Positions 35,010 to 45,018 of a stretch of DNA of 64,000 nt are shown piece by piece. The stretch covers positions 186,001 to 250,000 of the forward strand of contig CBDCGV010000011.1 of NCBI GenBank assembly GCA_965216955.1, read 5' to 3'. The notes beneath the pieces were generated by a model. That model searched no databases. It was not told the DNA's origin and saw only the letters and a program-made list of their open reading frames with translations. The stretch comes from CBDCGV01 sp965216955 (GTDB taxonomy: Bacteria > Bacteroidota > Bacteroidia > Chitinophagales > JADIYW01). Numbering within the stretch: position 1 is the first letter of the stretch; each line of letters opens with the position of its first letter. A program made the translations under genes and the position numbers.

Positions 35010-36827
35010 TTAATTATTGACTAAATCCGATTTTAACATTTTTTGCTCTATCCATTTTCTGCCTTCTGGAATTGAATCATTAAGATACTTTTCAATCATT
35101 AATGTTGCAATAGGTGCAGCATAGTCACTTCCATATCCGGCATTTTCAACAATTACTGCAATAGCAATCTGAGGATCTTCTTTAGGTGCAAAAGCAACAA
35201 ACAAAGAGTGATCATCTCCATGTGGGTTTTCTGCGGTTCCCGTTTTACCACAAATAGATAACTCTTTTTTATATAGCCAAGATGCCGTTCCTTCTTTAAC
35301 AACGTCATACATTCCATTGATGACAGGTGAAAAAAATTCTGCTTCGATAAGCGTATTGTTTTTTCTGTAATTTATAACTCTATAGGTAGTATCATTGATA
35401 TAATGCCCTCTTAAAATATGTGGTGTTTTGTAAAATCCCCTATTAGCAATTGCAGCCATTGTATTGGCCATTTGAAGTGGTGTTGCTAAAAGTTCCCCTT
35501 GTCCAATAGATAATGATATTACTGTAGTAGCTCGCCACCTATTTTTTCCATACAATGCATCATAATATAATGAGGCAGGAACATTCCCTCCCTTTTCATA
35601 TTCCATGTCTACACCTAATTTTTGTCCATATCCGAAACTATATAGATATTCTCTCCATTTATTATATGCCTCAGAAGTATTATTGTATTTCGCAGCCTGA
35701 AACATTCTTTTTAATGCATCGCAATAATAGGCGTTACAAGAAAATCTTATGGCATCTCTTCCAGAGAGAATGAGATCATGGCTATGACACTTTAAAAAAT
35801 GTCCTGGAATCTGATATCCTCCAATACAATTATATCCATTCAAAGGCCTTTTAACCCCCTCTTGATAAGCTATCAATGACATAATGGGTTTAAAAGTGGA
35901 CCCCGGAGGATATTCTGCGTTTATGGGTCTATTAAAAAGGGGTTTTAAACTGTCAGATAAGAGCGCTTTATAGTTATGCCCTCTATATCTACCTGTCAAT
36001 AGGTTAGGGTCGTATGCAGGACTGCTTATATAAGACAAGATATCTCCAGACGCTGGCTCAATAGCAACAACCGAACCCACCTTGTTCTTCATTAATTTTT
36101 CACCATAAACCTGTAAGTCTATATCAATTCCAGTAAGCAAATTCGCGCCTGTTTTAGGAATAATATCATGTGCTCCATCATTATATGGACCTTGTGGATT
36201 ATTAAAAACATCTACGACAATATTTCTCAATCCTTTCTTACCTCTCAATGAATCTTCATAATATTTTTCTAAACCAACCGTCCCGGCATAATCCCCTGGT
36301 CTATAAAAACCTTTTGATTTTTTAATCAGCTGAGAATCCACTTCACTAATATAACCAAGTACGTGAGCTGCACCTTCAAATGGATACCTCCTTATCGTTC
36401 TTAACTCGTAAGAAAACCCAGGAAACTGATGTAAATATTCAAGAATGGGTGCAAAATTATTCTGAGAAATATTTTTAATAAATACTATTGGTTTACGCGG
36501 AGACTTTTTAAAAGATTTATCAAAACGATGTATATACTCTTCCTTAGAAATGTTTAACAACTTGCAAAATGAAGTTGTGTCTATTTTAGACGCTTGCTTA
36601 CAATGTATATATAAGTCGTAAACTGGTTCATTATATACAATTACTTTTCCATTTCTATCAATAATCAAACCTCTAGAGGGATACTCTATATAGCTTTTTA
36701 CGACATTATTTTTTGCTCTTGACTTATAATCAATATTAACTACCTGCAAAAAAAAGAGCTTCAGAAGTAATACAGCAACAACTCCAAATATAATGTATCT
36801 AAATATTCCTTTTGATTCTCGATCCAT
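35010..36827 (-). CDS. mrdA: Penicillin-binding protein 2
   Basis: A 605-residue class B transpeptidase. It has an N-terminal membrane helix (about 10-30), a pedestal domain, and a transpeptidase domain with SxxK at S310 (STFKP), SxN in FSCNAYYC, and KTGT in ICGKTGTAENPHGD. It cross-links peptidoglycan in cell elongation with RodA. ATG 36827 is preferred; a GTG at 36839 overlaps the mreD stop and would add four residues. mreD lies immediately upstream. Confidence 0.94.
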   Translation of the reverse strand: MDRESKGIFRYIIFGVVAVLLLKLFFLQVVNIDYKSRAKNNVVKSYIEYPSRGLIIDRNGKVIVYNEPVYDLYIHCKQASKIDTTSFCKLLNISKEEYIHRFDKSFKKSPRKPIVFIKNISQNNFAPILEYLHQFPGFSYELRTIRRYPFEGAAHVLGYISEVDSQLIKKSKGFYRPGDYAGTVGLEKYYEDSLRGKKGLRNIVVDVFNNPQGPYNDGAHDIIPKTGANLLTGIDIDLQVYGEKLMKNKVGSVVAIEPASGDILSYISSPAYDPNLLTGRYRGHNYKALLSDSLKPLFNRPINAEYPPGSTFKPIMSLIAYQEGVKRPLNGYNCIGGYQIPGHFLKCHSHDLILSGRDAIRFSCNAYYCDALKRMFQAAKYNNTSEAYNKWREYLYSFGYGQKLGVDMEYEKGGNVPASLYYDALYGKNRWRATTVISLSIGQGELLATPLQMANTMAAIANRGFYKTPHILRGHYINDTTYRVINYRKNNTLIEAEFFSPVINGMYDVVKEGTASWLYKKELSICGKTGTAENPHGDDHSLFVAFAPKEDPQIAIAVIVENAGYGSDYAAPIATLMIEKYLNDSIPEGRKWIEQKMLKSDLVNN

Positions 36828-36838
36828 AACACGCCACA

Positions 36839-37351
36839 CTATCTTTGCTTACTAGTCATAGTAAATAAAACCCACATTAAAAACAAGGTCCCTAGTCCAC
36901 TTAGGAAAATTTTGAGAAATGTGATATGAAACCCTCTAAAAGAAAAAGCCTCCATCAAAAAGAAAACTGTATGGTGTATCAATACGCAAACTGTTAGATA
37001 ATACAAGGTCCATCTAAATCCAAACTTACGCATTAAAGGATGATCATCCTTCTCGTATCCTGATACTGGTTCTAAAGCTGCTATAATTGATATTCTAAAA
37101 AAAGAAAGTGCCGTAGTCGCTGCCGCGTGTAACCCTCCTGTATTGGAAAAAAAATCTATGGTAATTCCTAAAAAAAATGCTAATAGCAATGTTGCCCAAT
37201 GATACTTTTTAATGGGCGCTACCAAAATCAAGTAGAAATATATCATCGGAGAAAACAATCCATATGTACTAATATTATTTAATATTAATAACTGAAAACT
37301 AATACAGCATACTAACACTATTAAATAATATACTCCTCCTTTAAAACTCAA
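36839..37351 (-). CDS. mreD: Rod-shape-determining protein MreD
   Basis: A 170-residue membrane protein with five predicted helices and few loops, the MreD pattern. Visible segments are LLLAFFLGITIDFFSNTGG (the helix with Asp typical for MreD) and AAATTALSFFRISII. It links the elongasome in the membrane. It is placed between mreC (4-bp ATGA overlap) and mrdA. MreD diverges quickly, so neighbour order is the main support. Confidence 0.88.
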   Translation of the reverse strand: MSFKGGVYYLIVLVCCISFQLLILNNISTYGLFSPMIYFYLILVAPIKKYHWATLLLAFFLGITIDFFSNTGGLHAAATTALSFFRISIIAALEPVSGYEKDDHPLMRKFGFRWTLYYLTVCVLIHHTVFFLMEAFSFRGFHITFLKIFLSGLGTLFLMWVLFTMTSKQR

Positions 37352-38190
37352 TCGACAAATTTTTGCTCAAGCTCTTCAATTTCAATTCGTTGCTTATGTT
37401 TAACAATATATACTTTATCAGCACTACCGACGTCGTTAAAAAGATTTACATGAAGCCTCTGAAAACTGCCTCCCTCTATTTTTTCCTTACTTAAAACGAC
37501 TGCTACAGGATATTCAGGAGGAAAAATTGTTGAATAACCACTAGTTACTACGGTATCTCCAACATTAACGGATGCTGTTTTATTTACATCTTCCATCACC
37601 ATTTTATATGGATTTTTGCCCTGCCATTTTAAAATTCCAATCATGCCAGAATTTTCATGACGAACACTTATGGATGTTTTTATATTTAAAATTGAAATTG
37701 CAGTTGAGAAATTAGAAGAGACATTCACAACAATCCCAATAATCCCATGAACGTCTACAACTCCCATTCCCACATCAACACCATCTTTTGTCCCTGCATT
37801 AAGCGTTAGATAATTATAATTTCTCCTTCTCGAATTATTAATAACGGTAGCATTTAAATACTCGTATTTAGATAAAGGAATGGTCTCTACAACTGTATCT
37901 TTTTTCCCTTCTATAAGAGAATCATCAGCAGCTGTATAAACAACTTTTTGGCTGTTCAATAAATGTACTATGTCTTCAGTCAATTTTTCATTTTGCTTTT
38001 TAAGTCCAAAATAATCTTTAATTGCATTTGTTTTGTTATAATACTTTCCCACTATTAATTGGGAAGAATTAACCCACTTAGAATTGTAAAATTTATTTTG
38101 ATTTACGATAAGGGCAATGGAAGCAATCTCCAAAATTAGAAATAAAAGAAGGAGATAAAATCTTTTTAAGAATAATATAAAATTTTGCAT
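37348..38190 (-). CDS. mreC: Rod-shape-determining protein MreC
   Basis: A 280-residue protein. An N-terminal membrane helix (about 10-30) is followed by a coiled-coil region and two beta-barrel domains. A key segment is LNAGTKDGVDVGMGVVDVHG, and later VNVGDTVVTSGYSTIFPPEY, both typical for MreC. It stimulates PBP2 in the periplasm. It begins just after mreB (4-bp gap) and overlaps mreD by 4 bp. Confidence 0.93.
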   Translation of the reverse strand: MQNFILFLKRFYLLLLFLILEIASIALIVNQNKFYNSKWVNSSQLIVGKYYNKTNAIKDYFGLKKQNEKLTEDIVHLLNSQKVVYTAADDSLIEGKKDTVVETIPLSKYEYLNATVINNSRRRNYNYLTLNAGTKDGVDVGMGVVDVHGIIGIVVNVSSNFSTAISILNIKTSISVRHENSGMIGILKWQGKNPYKMVMEDVNKTASVNVGDTVVTSGYSTIFPPEYPVAVVLSKEKIEGGSFQRLHVNLFNDVGSADKVYIVKHKQRIEIEELEQKFVD

Positions 38191-38194
38191 TCTA

Positions 38195-39217
38195 TCAAGT
38201 CATCAAGAATGTATATCTATCTCTATTTTTTAATGCCAAACCTGTTCCTCTTACAACTGCTCTTAAAGGGTCTTCAGCGACCTGAACAGGAAGTTTGGTT
38301 TTCTTGCTTAATCGTTTATCCAAACCTCTTAATAAAGCTCCGCCCCCTGTTAAATAAAGACCTTTTCTATAAATATCTGAAGCTAGTTCTGGAGGGGTGC
38401 TTTCCAAAGCTTTCATAACAGCCTCTTCGATTTTAGAAATAGACTTATCTAAGGCTCCTGCTATCTCACTATAAGAAACTATTATTTGCTTAGGAATTCC
38501 GGTTATCAAATCTCGTCCATGAACGGGGTGATCGTTCGGAGGATCATCTAAATTTTGAAGTGCAGCTCCAACATGTATTTTAATTTGTTCCGCTGTTCTC
38601 TCTCCGATTAATATATTGTGTTGTCGTTTTACATATTCTATAATATCCAATGTAAATTCGTCCCCAGCAACTCTTATAGATTGATCTGTAACGATCCCCG
38701 ATAGAGAAATAACGGCTATTTCTGTTGTTCCCCCTCCAATATCAATTATCATATTCCCTTCTGGGGCCTCCACATCTAAACCTATTCCAAGTGCCGCAGC
38801 CATTGGTTCATATATCAAATATCTTTCTCTAGCATTGGCATGCTCAGCCGAATCAAATACGGCTCTTTTTTCTACCTCAGTAATTCCCGAAGGAATACAA
38901 ATAACCATTGTTAAAGAAGGTTTCAGCCATCCAGAAGTATCATTCATCTTTTGAATAAATCCACGAATCATCGCTTCTGCAGCCTGGAAATCAGCGATTA
39001 CGCCATCTTTTAATGGCCTAATCGTTTCAATATCACTATGAGTTTTACCCTGCATTTGCATGGCCTTATCTCCTACGGCTATTACACTTTGTGACTTCCT
39101 GTCTATGGCAACTATTGAAGGTTGGTCTACAACCACTTGATCCTTATAGATTATTAAAGTATTGGCTGTTCCTAAATCTATTGCTATTTCTTTCGATAAA
39201 AATCCAAATATTCCCAT
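38195..39217 (-). CDS. mreB: Rod-shape-determining actin MreB
   Basis: A 340-residue actin homologue. The phosphate-1 motif is AIDLGTANTLIIY; other motifs are IIDIGGGTTEIAVISL (phosphate 2), EPMAAALGIGL and LTGGGALLRGLD (adenosine). It forms membrane-bound filaments that direct wall synthesis. The N-terminal MGIFGFLSKE is the amphipathic membrane-binding stretch. It follows purH by 12 bp. Confidence 0.97.
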   Translation of the reverse strand: MGIFGFLSKEIAIDLGTANTLIIYKDQVVVDQPSIVAIDRKSQSVIAVGDKAMQMQGKTHSDIETIRPLKDGVIADFQAAEAMIRGFIQKMNDTSGWLKPSLTMVICIPSGITEVEKRAVFDSAEHANARERYLIYEPMAAALGIGLDVEAPEGNMIIDIGGGTTEIAVISLSGIVTDQSIRVAGDEFTLDIIEYVKRQHNILIGERTAEQIKIHVGAALQNLDDPPNDHPVHGRDLITGIPKQIIVSYSEIAGALDKSISKIEEAVMKALESTPPELASDIYRKGLYLTGGGALLRGLDKRLSKKTKLPVQVAEDPLRAVVRGTGLALKNRDRYTFLMT

Positions 39218-39229
39218 GCTCCTCTTTTC

Positions 39230-40747
39230 TTAATGCTTAAAATGTCTTACTCCTGTAAACACCATTGCTAAATCATTACTGTTACAATAATCTATAGAAA
39301 GTTGATCCTTAATGGACCCTCCGGGTTGAATTACCGTCTTAATTCCGGCTTGATGAGCAATTTCTACACAATCAGGAAAAGGGAAAAATGCGTCAGAAGC
39401 CATAACACCACCTTCCAAGTTTAAACCAAAATGTTTTGCTTTTAAAATAGCTTGCTTTAACGCATCTACACGTGATGTTTGTCCACAACCCATCCCCAAT
39501 AATTGATTATTCTTTGCAAGAACAATGGTGTTCGATTTTAAATGTTTTACAATCTTGTTGGCAAATAATAAATCATCAATTTGCCCTTTTTCAGGTTTTT
39601 TCTTCGTTATTTCTTTAAGGTCTTGCTTCTTTTGAGTAGATCTATCCGCATCTTGTTCAATAACTCCATTCAAAAGCGTTTTATAAGTTTTAATTGGGAA
39701 ACTTCTTGTTTTCTGTTTTAGAAGAATTCTATTTTTCTTGCTTTTCAATAAATCCAGCGCCTCCAAGTCAAAATCTGGGGCCACCAAAACCTCAAAAAAG
39801 AGTTTATTAATCTCCTCTGCTGTTGCCAAATCTATGGTTGCATTAGTAATCAATACTCCGCCAAAGGCTGATACAGGATCTCCTGCAAGGGCATCCTTCC
39901 ATGCATCTAACAATTTTGGTCTTGAAGCTACTCCACAAGCATTAGTATGTTTTAAAACTGCAAAGGTGGTATTTTCAAATTCATTAATTAAATGGACTGC
40001 GGCATCTATATCTACCAAATTATTATAAGAAATCGCCTTGCCATTTAGCTTATCAAAAACTTCTTCTAAATTACCGTAGTATATTCCCTTTTGATGAGGG
40101 TTTTCCCCATACCTTAAGGTCGTTCCATCTTTGTAAGAAACTTTAATAGAAGGCAATTCAATTTCATCATTGAAATAATTAAAAATTGCACTATCGTAAT
40201 GTGATGAAATTTCAAAAGCTTCAGCAGCAAACCTTTTGCGATCATCCAATGTTGTAGCCCCTCCATTCTCTTCTAATAAACCGACCAATGAACTATATTG
40301 GGATCTATTTGAAACAATCAAAGTATCTCTATAGTTTTTGGCAGTAGCCCTTATTAAAGCAATTCCTCCAATGTCTATCTTTTCGATAATATCTTCTTCA
40401 GAAGCTCCTTGAGCAACTGTATCTTCAAAGGGATAAAGATCAACAATTACTAAGTCAATCTCAGGGATAGCATACTCTTCCAGTTGATTGAGATCTCCCT
40501 CGTTTTGTCTTCTTGCTAAAATCCCTCCAAAAACTTTAGGGTGTAGTGTTTTTACTCTACCACCCAAAATAGAAGGATATTCTGTCAGACTTTCAACTGC
40601 TGTCACACTAAACCCTTGTTTTTCAATAAACCTTTGTGTCCCTCCAGTAGAGTATATTTGAACTCCTTGCTCATTTAAAGCCTCAAGAATTTGTTCTAAT
40701 CCATCTTTGTGGTAAACTGATATTAATGCAGACTTTATCTTTTTCAA
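39230..40747 (-). CDS. purH: Bifunctional AICAR formyltransferase/IMP cyclohydrolase
   Basis: A 505-residue purine enzyme. The N-terminal cyclohydrolase domain has ALISVYHKDGLEQ, STGGTQRFIE and GGRVKTLHPKVFGGIL. The C-terminal formyltransferase domain has LRYGENPHQKGIYYG, AVLKHTNACGVA, SDAFFPFPDCVE and IQPGGSIKD. It carries out the last two steps of IMP synthesis. It heads the run into mreBCD. A candidate -7 box lies 34 bp upstream. Confidence 0.97.
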   Translation of the reverse strand: MKKIKSALISVYHKDGLEQILEALNEQGVQIYSTGGTQRFIEKQGFSVTAVESLTEYPSILGGRVKTLHPKVFGGILARRQNEGDLNQLEEYAIPEIDLVIVDLYPFEDTVAQGASEEDIIEKIDIGGIALIRATAKNYRDTLIVSNRSQYSSLVGLLEENGGATTLDDRKRFAAEAFEISSHYDSAIFNYFNDEIELPSIKVSYKDGTTLRYGENPHQKGIYYGNLEEVFDKLNGKAISYNNLVDIDAAVHLINEFENTTFAVLKHTNACGVASRPKLLDAWKDALAGDPVSAFGGVLITNATIDLATAEEINKLFFEVLVAPDFDLEALDLLKSKKNRILLKQKTRSFPIKTYKTLLNGVIEQDADRSTQKKQDLKEITKKKPEKGQIDDLLFANKIVKHLKSNTIVLAKNNQLLGMGCGQTSRVDALKQAILKAKHFGLNLEGGVMASDAFFPFPDCVEIAHQAGIKTVIQPGGSIKDQLSIDYCNSNDLAMVFTGVRHFKH

Positions 40748-40780
40748 TTAGATATCTTTATTTTGGATAAGTAAATTGTG

Positions 40781-40788
40781 CAAAAGTA
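40781..40788 (-). promoter_or_regulatory. Possible -7 box of the purH-mre-rodA promoter
   Basis: The minus strand reads TACTTTTG, an exact TAnnTTTG match 34 bp before the purH ATG. No TTTG -33 was found; TTAAAG sits at about the right distance. Confidence 0.35.
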
Positions 40789-40909
40789 CCACTTTTATTG
40801 CTTAATACTTTAAGGTTTTTAGGTTTTCTTCGCATAAGAATTGTTAAATACAATTAATAATCTAAGTTCTACTAACAGTAGAGATCAATAACAAAGTTTA
40901 GAAATACAA

Positions 40910-42274
40910 ATGAATTGGGAACAATTATATAGCTACAAGAGACTTGGACAAGAGGATCGGACTAAAGACAAAGCGAGAAATAGCAATCGTAGTTCATTCA
41001 TTAAGGATTATGATCGTTTAATTTTTTCTGCCCCATTTAGGCGCCTCCAAAGTAAAACTCAAGTGTTTCCGCTGCCCAAAGACATTTTTGTTCACAATAG
41101 GCTTACACATAGCCTTGAAGTTGCTTCAGTGGGAAGGTCACTAGGCAGCATTGTAGGTCAAAAAATCATAGAAAAATATCAATTTAATGAAAAGAGTCAC
41201 CCTTATCAATTTTACAATTATGAATTACAAAATGTAATTGCCGCAGCATGTTTAAGCCATGATATTGGCAATCCTCCATTTGGACATGCCGGAGAACAAG
41301 CCATTTCCCAATTCTACGATCAACTTCAGAAAGACAGTTCCGTTCAAATAACACTCAATGACAATGAGTGGGCAGATTTAAAAAACTTTGAAGGAAATGC
41401 CAATGGGTTTAGAATTCTTACAAAAGATTGTAAAAAAGTAACAGATGAGTTTAGACTTACCTATACTACATTGGCATCAATGATAAAATACCCCTGCTCT
41501 TCAATTGAAGGAAACAACAAATCTACTGGGTTAATTTCAACTAAGAAATATGGATTCTTTGAAACAGAAAGAGAAAATTATTTAAAAGTAGTCCAAGAAT
41601 TTAACTTACCACTTCTTAAAGAAAATTCCACAATATATGCTCGACATCCATTTGTTTATTTGGTAGAGGCTGCAGATGACATTTGTTATTTAGTCATTGA
41701 TATGGAAGATGCTTTTAACATAGGGTTAGTTACTGAAAAGGAATGCCTAGAACTTTTCTTAAACTTTATAAAAGAGGAGACTGGCTATTTTTCATACGCT
41801 TCAGTGTCCCAAAAATTATCCTCTTTTGATCAGCCTGAACAGAAGATAGCGTTCCTGAGAGCTGTGGTAATTAATATATTAATTCAAAAAGTGACCGCAA
41901 TCTTTATGAAAAATGAAACTGCCCTGTTGAAAGGGAATCTAAACGCTTCTTTAACAGATTTATTGGAAGACTTCACTTCAAGCGCCTTTAAAGAACTCGA
42001 AAATTTTTCTGTTACTAATATTTACCGAAATACTTCTGTTGTTAAAAGGGAAATTGCCGGATATAAAGTATTAAATGATTTATTATCTCTATTCACAGAG
42101 TGTGTGCTTTATCCTAAAAATTCAAAATCAAAGTTGACAAAAAGAATCATTCCTACTAAATACTTAGACAGCCCAACACCATATACTCAACTAAGAAATG
42201 TTTTAGACTATGTTTCATCCATGACTGATTTACAAGCGGTACAAATCCACAAGGATCTTAATGGATTAAGCTAA
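40910..42274 (+). CDS. dgt: Deoxyguanosinetriphosphate triphosphohydrolase-like HD protein
   Basis: A 454-residue HD-domain protein with H67 in NRLTHSLEVASVGRSLG and the metal pair H117-D118 in SHDIGNPPFGHAGEQ. The N-terminal PFRRLQSKTQVFP motif is typical of dGTPase. It hydrolyses dNTPs to nucleoside plus triphosphate. Its 3' end overlaps the purN stop by 9 bp on the opposite strand. The 162-bp gap to purH holds both promoters. Confidence 0.93.
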   Translation: MNWEQLYSYKRLGQEDRTKDKARNSNRSSFIKDYDRLIFSAPFRRLQSKTQVFPLPKDIFVHNRLTHSLEVASVGRSLGSIVGQKIIEKYQFNEKSHPYQFYNYELQNVIAAACLSHDIGNPPFGHAGEQAISQFYDQLQKDSSVQITLNDNEWADLKNFEGNANGFRILTKDCKKVTDEFRLTYTTLASMIKYPCSSIEGNNKSTGLISTKKYGFFETERENYLKVVQEFNLPLLKENSTIYARHPFVYLVEAADDICYLVIDMEDAFNIGLVTEKECLELFLNFIKEETGYFSYASVSQKLSSFDQPEQKIAFLRAVVINILIQKVTAIFMKNETALLKGNLNASLTDLLEDFTSSAFKELENFSVTNIYRNTSVVKREIAGYKVLNDLLSLFTECVLYPKNSKSKLTKRIIPTKYLDSPTPYTQLRNVLDYVSSMTDLQAVQIHKDLNGLS

Positions 42275-42856
42275 TTGCTTAGCATATTTTTCTATTACTA
42301 TAGGGAAAAACTCATATTCTAATTGGTGCACTTTATTTGCAACACTTTCAGCCGTGTCTTCTTCTGTTATAATTGTTTCTTTTTGAAATAATATTTCTCC
42401 CTTATCATATTCCTTATTCACTAAGTGAATAGTTATTCCAGTTTCTTTTTCCTGATGCGCTATAACAGCCCTATGTACATTCATTCCATACATTCCTTTT
42501 CCTCCATATTTAGGTAATAGTGAAGGATGGATATTAATTATCCGATCAGGAAACTCCTGAATTAATTTTTCAGGAATGAGCCATAAAAAACCAGCTAGGA
42601 TGATTAAATCGATTTCTAATAATTGAAGACTTTTTAACACCTTATCGTTTTCATAAAAATCGTCCTTTGAAAAAACAACATATGGTAACTGAAATTCATT
42701 AGCTATTGCTTCTGCTCCAGAATTCTCTTTATTTGTGAGTAAACATACAACCTTAATCGGCGATTTTTTTTGAGCAACCTTTTTTAAGACGTTCAAAGCA
42801 TTACTTCCTTTACCTGAAAGAAAAATTGCCGTTTTTACCATTTTTTCTTTAATCAT
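42266..42856 (-). CDS. purN: Phosphoribosylglycinamide formyltransferase
   Basis: A 196-residue enzyme that formylates GAR with 10-formyl-THF in purine synthesis. It begins TAIFLSGKGSNALN, and has LAGFLWLIPEKL, the catalytic NIHPSLLPKYGGKG (Asn and His), and EYDKGEILFQKE (catalytic Asp). An alternative ATG five codons later (MVKTAIF) also fits. Tail-to-tail overlap with dgt. Confidence 0.94.
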   Translation of the reverse strand: MIKEKMVKTAIFLSGKGSNALNVLKKVAQKKSPIKVVCLLTNKENSGAEAIANEFQLPYVVFSKDDFYENDKVLKSLQLLEIDLIILAGFLWLIPEKLIQEFPDRIINIHPSLLPKYGGKGMYGMNVHRAVIAHQEKETGITIHLVNKEYDKGEILFQKETIITEEDTAESVANKVHQLEYEFFPIVIEKYAKQLA

Positions 42857-42913
42857 TGCAACAGTTAAATTAAAATAATGGTCTAACTTTACGAATTAAA
42901 ATTGAATTGCGCA

Positions 42914-44026
42914 ATGAAGAAAGCATTAATAACTGGTGTTACCGGTCAAGATGGAGCTTATTTGGCTGAATTATTGTTGAAAGAAGGGTATGAAGTGCAT
43001 GGTATAAAACGAAGAAGTTCTCTTTTCAACACAGATAGAATAGATCATTTATATGAAGACCCTCACGTAGAAAATCGAAAATTTAAATTACATTTCGGTG
43101 ATCTCACGGACAGCACTAATCTTATAAGAATCATTCAAGAAGTGCAACCAGATGAAATATATAACCTTGGAGCGCAATCGCATGTAAAAGTGAGTTTTGA
43201 TTCTCCTGAATATACTGCTAATGTTGATGCGCTAGGTTCTTTACGTTTACTAGAGGCGATCAGACTATTAGGTCTAATAGATAAAACCAGAATTTATCAA
43301 GCCTCTACCTCGGAATTATATGGAAAGGTTCAAGAAATCCCTCAGAGTGAGAAAACACCTTTTTATCCAAGATCACCATATGCCGTTGCAAAAATGTATG
43401 GATACTGGATTACTGTCAACTACAGAGAAGCCTATAATATCTATGCCTGTAATGGGATATTATTCAATCATGAAAGCCCTTTAAGAGGAGAAACATTTGT
43501 AACGCGGAAAATAACTAGAGCTGTTTCAAGAATTGCTTTAGGACTTCAAGACAAAGTTTATCTTGGAAATTTAAATGCAAAACGTGATTGGGGCCATGCC
43601 AAAGATTATGTGAAGGCCATGTGGCTAATTCTCCAGCAAGACACCCCTGATGATTATGTCATTGCCACTGGAAAAACAACAGAAATTAGAGATTTTGTGC
43701 GCATGGCTTTTGCAGAGGTTGGAGTCGAAATTGATTTTAGAGGAAACGGTGTGGATGAAATAGGGTTTGTGGTCGCCTCTAACAACCCCAAATACAATAT
43801 TACCGTTGGTCAGGAAGTTGTAGCGGTAGATCCTCGATATTTTAGGCCGACAGAAGTTGATCTTCTAATTGGTGATCCGACAAAATCTAAAGAAAAACTA
43901 GGATGGGAACCAGAATATGATTTAGAGGGTTTGGTTAAGGACATGATGTGTGAAGATCTGAAACTCTTTGAAAAAGATGTTTATTTGAAAAAGGGAGGAC
44001 ATGAAATACTCAATTATCATGAGTAG
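42914..44026 (+). CDS. gmd: GDP-mannose 4,6-dehydratase
   Basis: A 370-residue SDR-type dehydratase. The cofactor loop is TGVTGQDGAYLAELL; other motifs are KRRSSLFNTDRIDHLY, NLGAQSHVKVSFDSPEYT, the active site ASTSELYGKVQ, and YxxxK in SPYAVAKMYGYW. It makes GDP-4-keto-6-deoxymannose. ATG 42914 is preferred to the TTG at 42902. It starts the GDP-fucose pair with fcl, 38 bp downstream. Confidence 0.95.
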   Translation: MKKALITGVTGQDGAYLAELLLKEGYEVHGIKRRSSLFNTDRIDHLYEDPHVENRKFKLHFGDLTDSTNLIRIIQEVQPDEIYNLGAQSHVKVSFDSPEYTANVDALGSLRLLEAIRLLGLIDKTRIYQASTSELYGKVQEIPQSEKTPFYPRSPYAVAKMYGYWITVNYREAYNIYACNGILFNHESPLRGETFVTRKITRAVSRIALGLQDKVYLGNLNAKRDWGHAKDYVKAMWLILQQDTPDDYVIATGKTTEIRDFVRMAFAEVGVEIDFRGNGVDEIGFVVASNNPKYNITVGQEVVAVDPRYFRPTEVDLLIGDPTKSKEKLGWEPEYDLEGLVKDMMCEDLKLFEKDVYLKKGGHEILNYHE

Positions 44027-44064
44027 CTTTTTGAGTAACAAGCATTTAGCATAAAAAATAAGAC

Positions 44065-45018
44065 TTGGATAAAAATGCAACAATTTATGTCGCTGGCCAT
44101 CGAGGAATGGTTGGTTCGGCAATTATTAGAAAGCTAAAATCTGAAGGCTTCCATAATATTATAACTAGAACTTCTTCAGAATTAAATTTAGTAAGACAAG
44201 AAGATACTGAGGCCTTTTTTGAAGCTGAAAAACCGGATTATGTTTTTTTGGCGGCAGCTAAAGTTGGTGGGATACATGCCAATAATGTTTATCGCGGCCA
44301 ATTCATTTATGAAAACATGATGATACAAAACAATGTAATCCATTCGTCGTATATAAATGGAACCAAAAAACTTTTGTTTTTAGGAAGTACATGCATTTAT
44401 CCTAAAATGGCACCACAACCAATTAAAGAAGAATATTTGCTTTCTGGCTATTTAGAACAAACCAATGAACCATATGCTATTGCTAAAATAGCGGGAATTA
44501 AAACTTGCGAATCTTACAATAGGCAATATGGTGTCGATTTTATCTCTGTAATGCCTACCAATCTTTACGGTCCTAATGATAATTACGATCTAGAAAACTC
44601 CCATGTGCTTCCAGCATTAATTAGAAAATTTCACGAAGCAAAAATGAGTAATTCCCCAACAGTTACTATTTGGGGTTCCGGTACGCCTATGCGAGAATTT
44701 TTGCATGTAGATGACCTAGCTGCAGCATGTTTTCATCTAATGCAAACCTATTCAGGAGATGAGTTGGTAAATATTGGAACAGGTGTAGATGTTACTATTA
44801 GAGAATTAGCAGAAACCATAAAGGATGTAGTTGGTTTTGAAGGGGCATTAACATTTGACGCATCAAAACCTGATGGTACACCAAGAAAACTAACGGACGT
44901 TTCAAAACTGCATGGTTTGGGATTTCATCATCAAATAAACCTTAGAGAAGGCATTGAAATGGTTTATGAAGAGTTTAAAGAAAAATATGATGAAATAGTG
45001 GCTAGTGTTGAACACTAA
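44065..45018 (+). CDS. fcl: GDP-L-fucose synthase
   Basis: A 317-residue epimerase/reductase with YVAGHRGMVGSAI (cofactor loop), FLGSTCIYPKMAPQPIKE, and YxxxK in EPYAIAKIAGIK. With Gmd it makes GDP-L-fucose from GDP-mannose. The start is TTG 44065; the next ATG would cut into the Rossmann fold. Its stop overlaps the uxs stop by 4 bp tail to tail. Confidence 0.94.
   Translation: MDKNATIYVAGHRGMVGSAIIRKLKSEGFHNIITRTSSELNLVRQEDTEAFFEAEKPDYVFLAAAKVGGIHANNVYRGQFIYENMMIQNNVIHSSYINGTKKLLFLGSTCIYPKMAPQPIKEEYLLSGYLEQTNEPYAIAKIAGIKTCESYNRQYGVDFISVMPTNLYGPNDNYDLENSHVLPALIRKFHEAKMSNSPTVTIWGSGTPMREFLHVDDLAAACFHLMQTYSGDELVNIGTGVDVTIRELAETIKDVVGFEGALTFDASKPDGTPRKLTDVSKLHGLGFHHQINLREGIEMVYEEFKEKYDEIVASVEH

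Noticed and set aside
42902..42913. TTG 42902 as the start of gmd
   Set aside because: ATG 42914 gives the canonical MKKALITGVTGQDG start; the extra four residues have no support.
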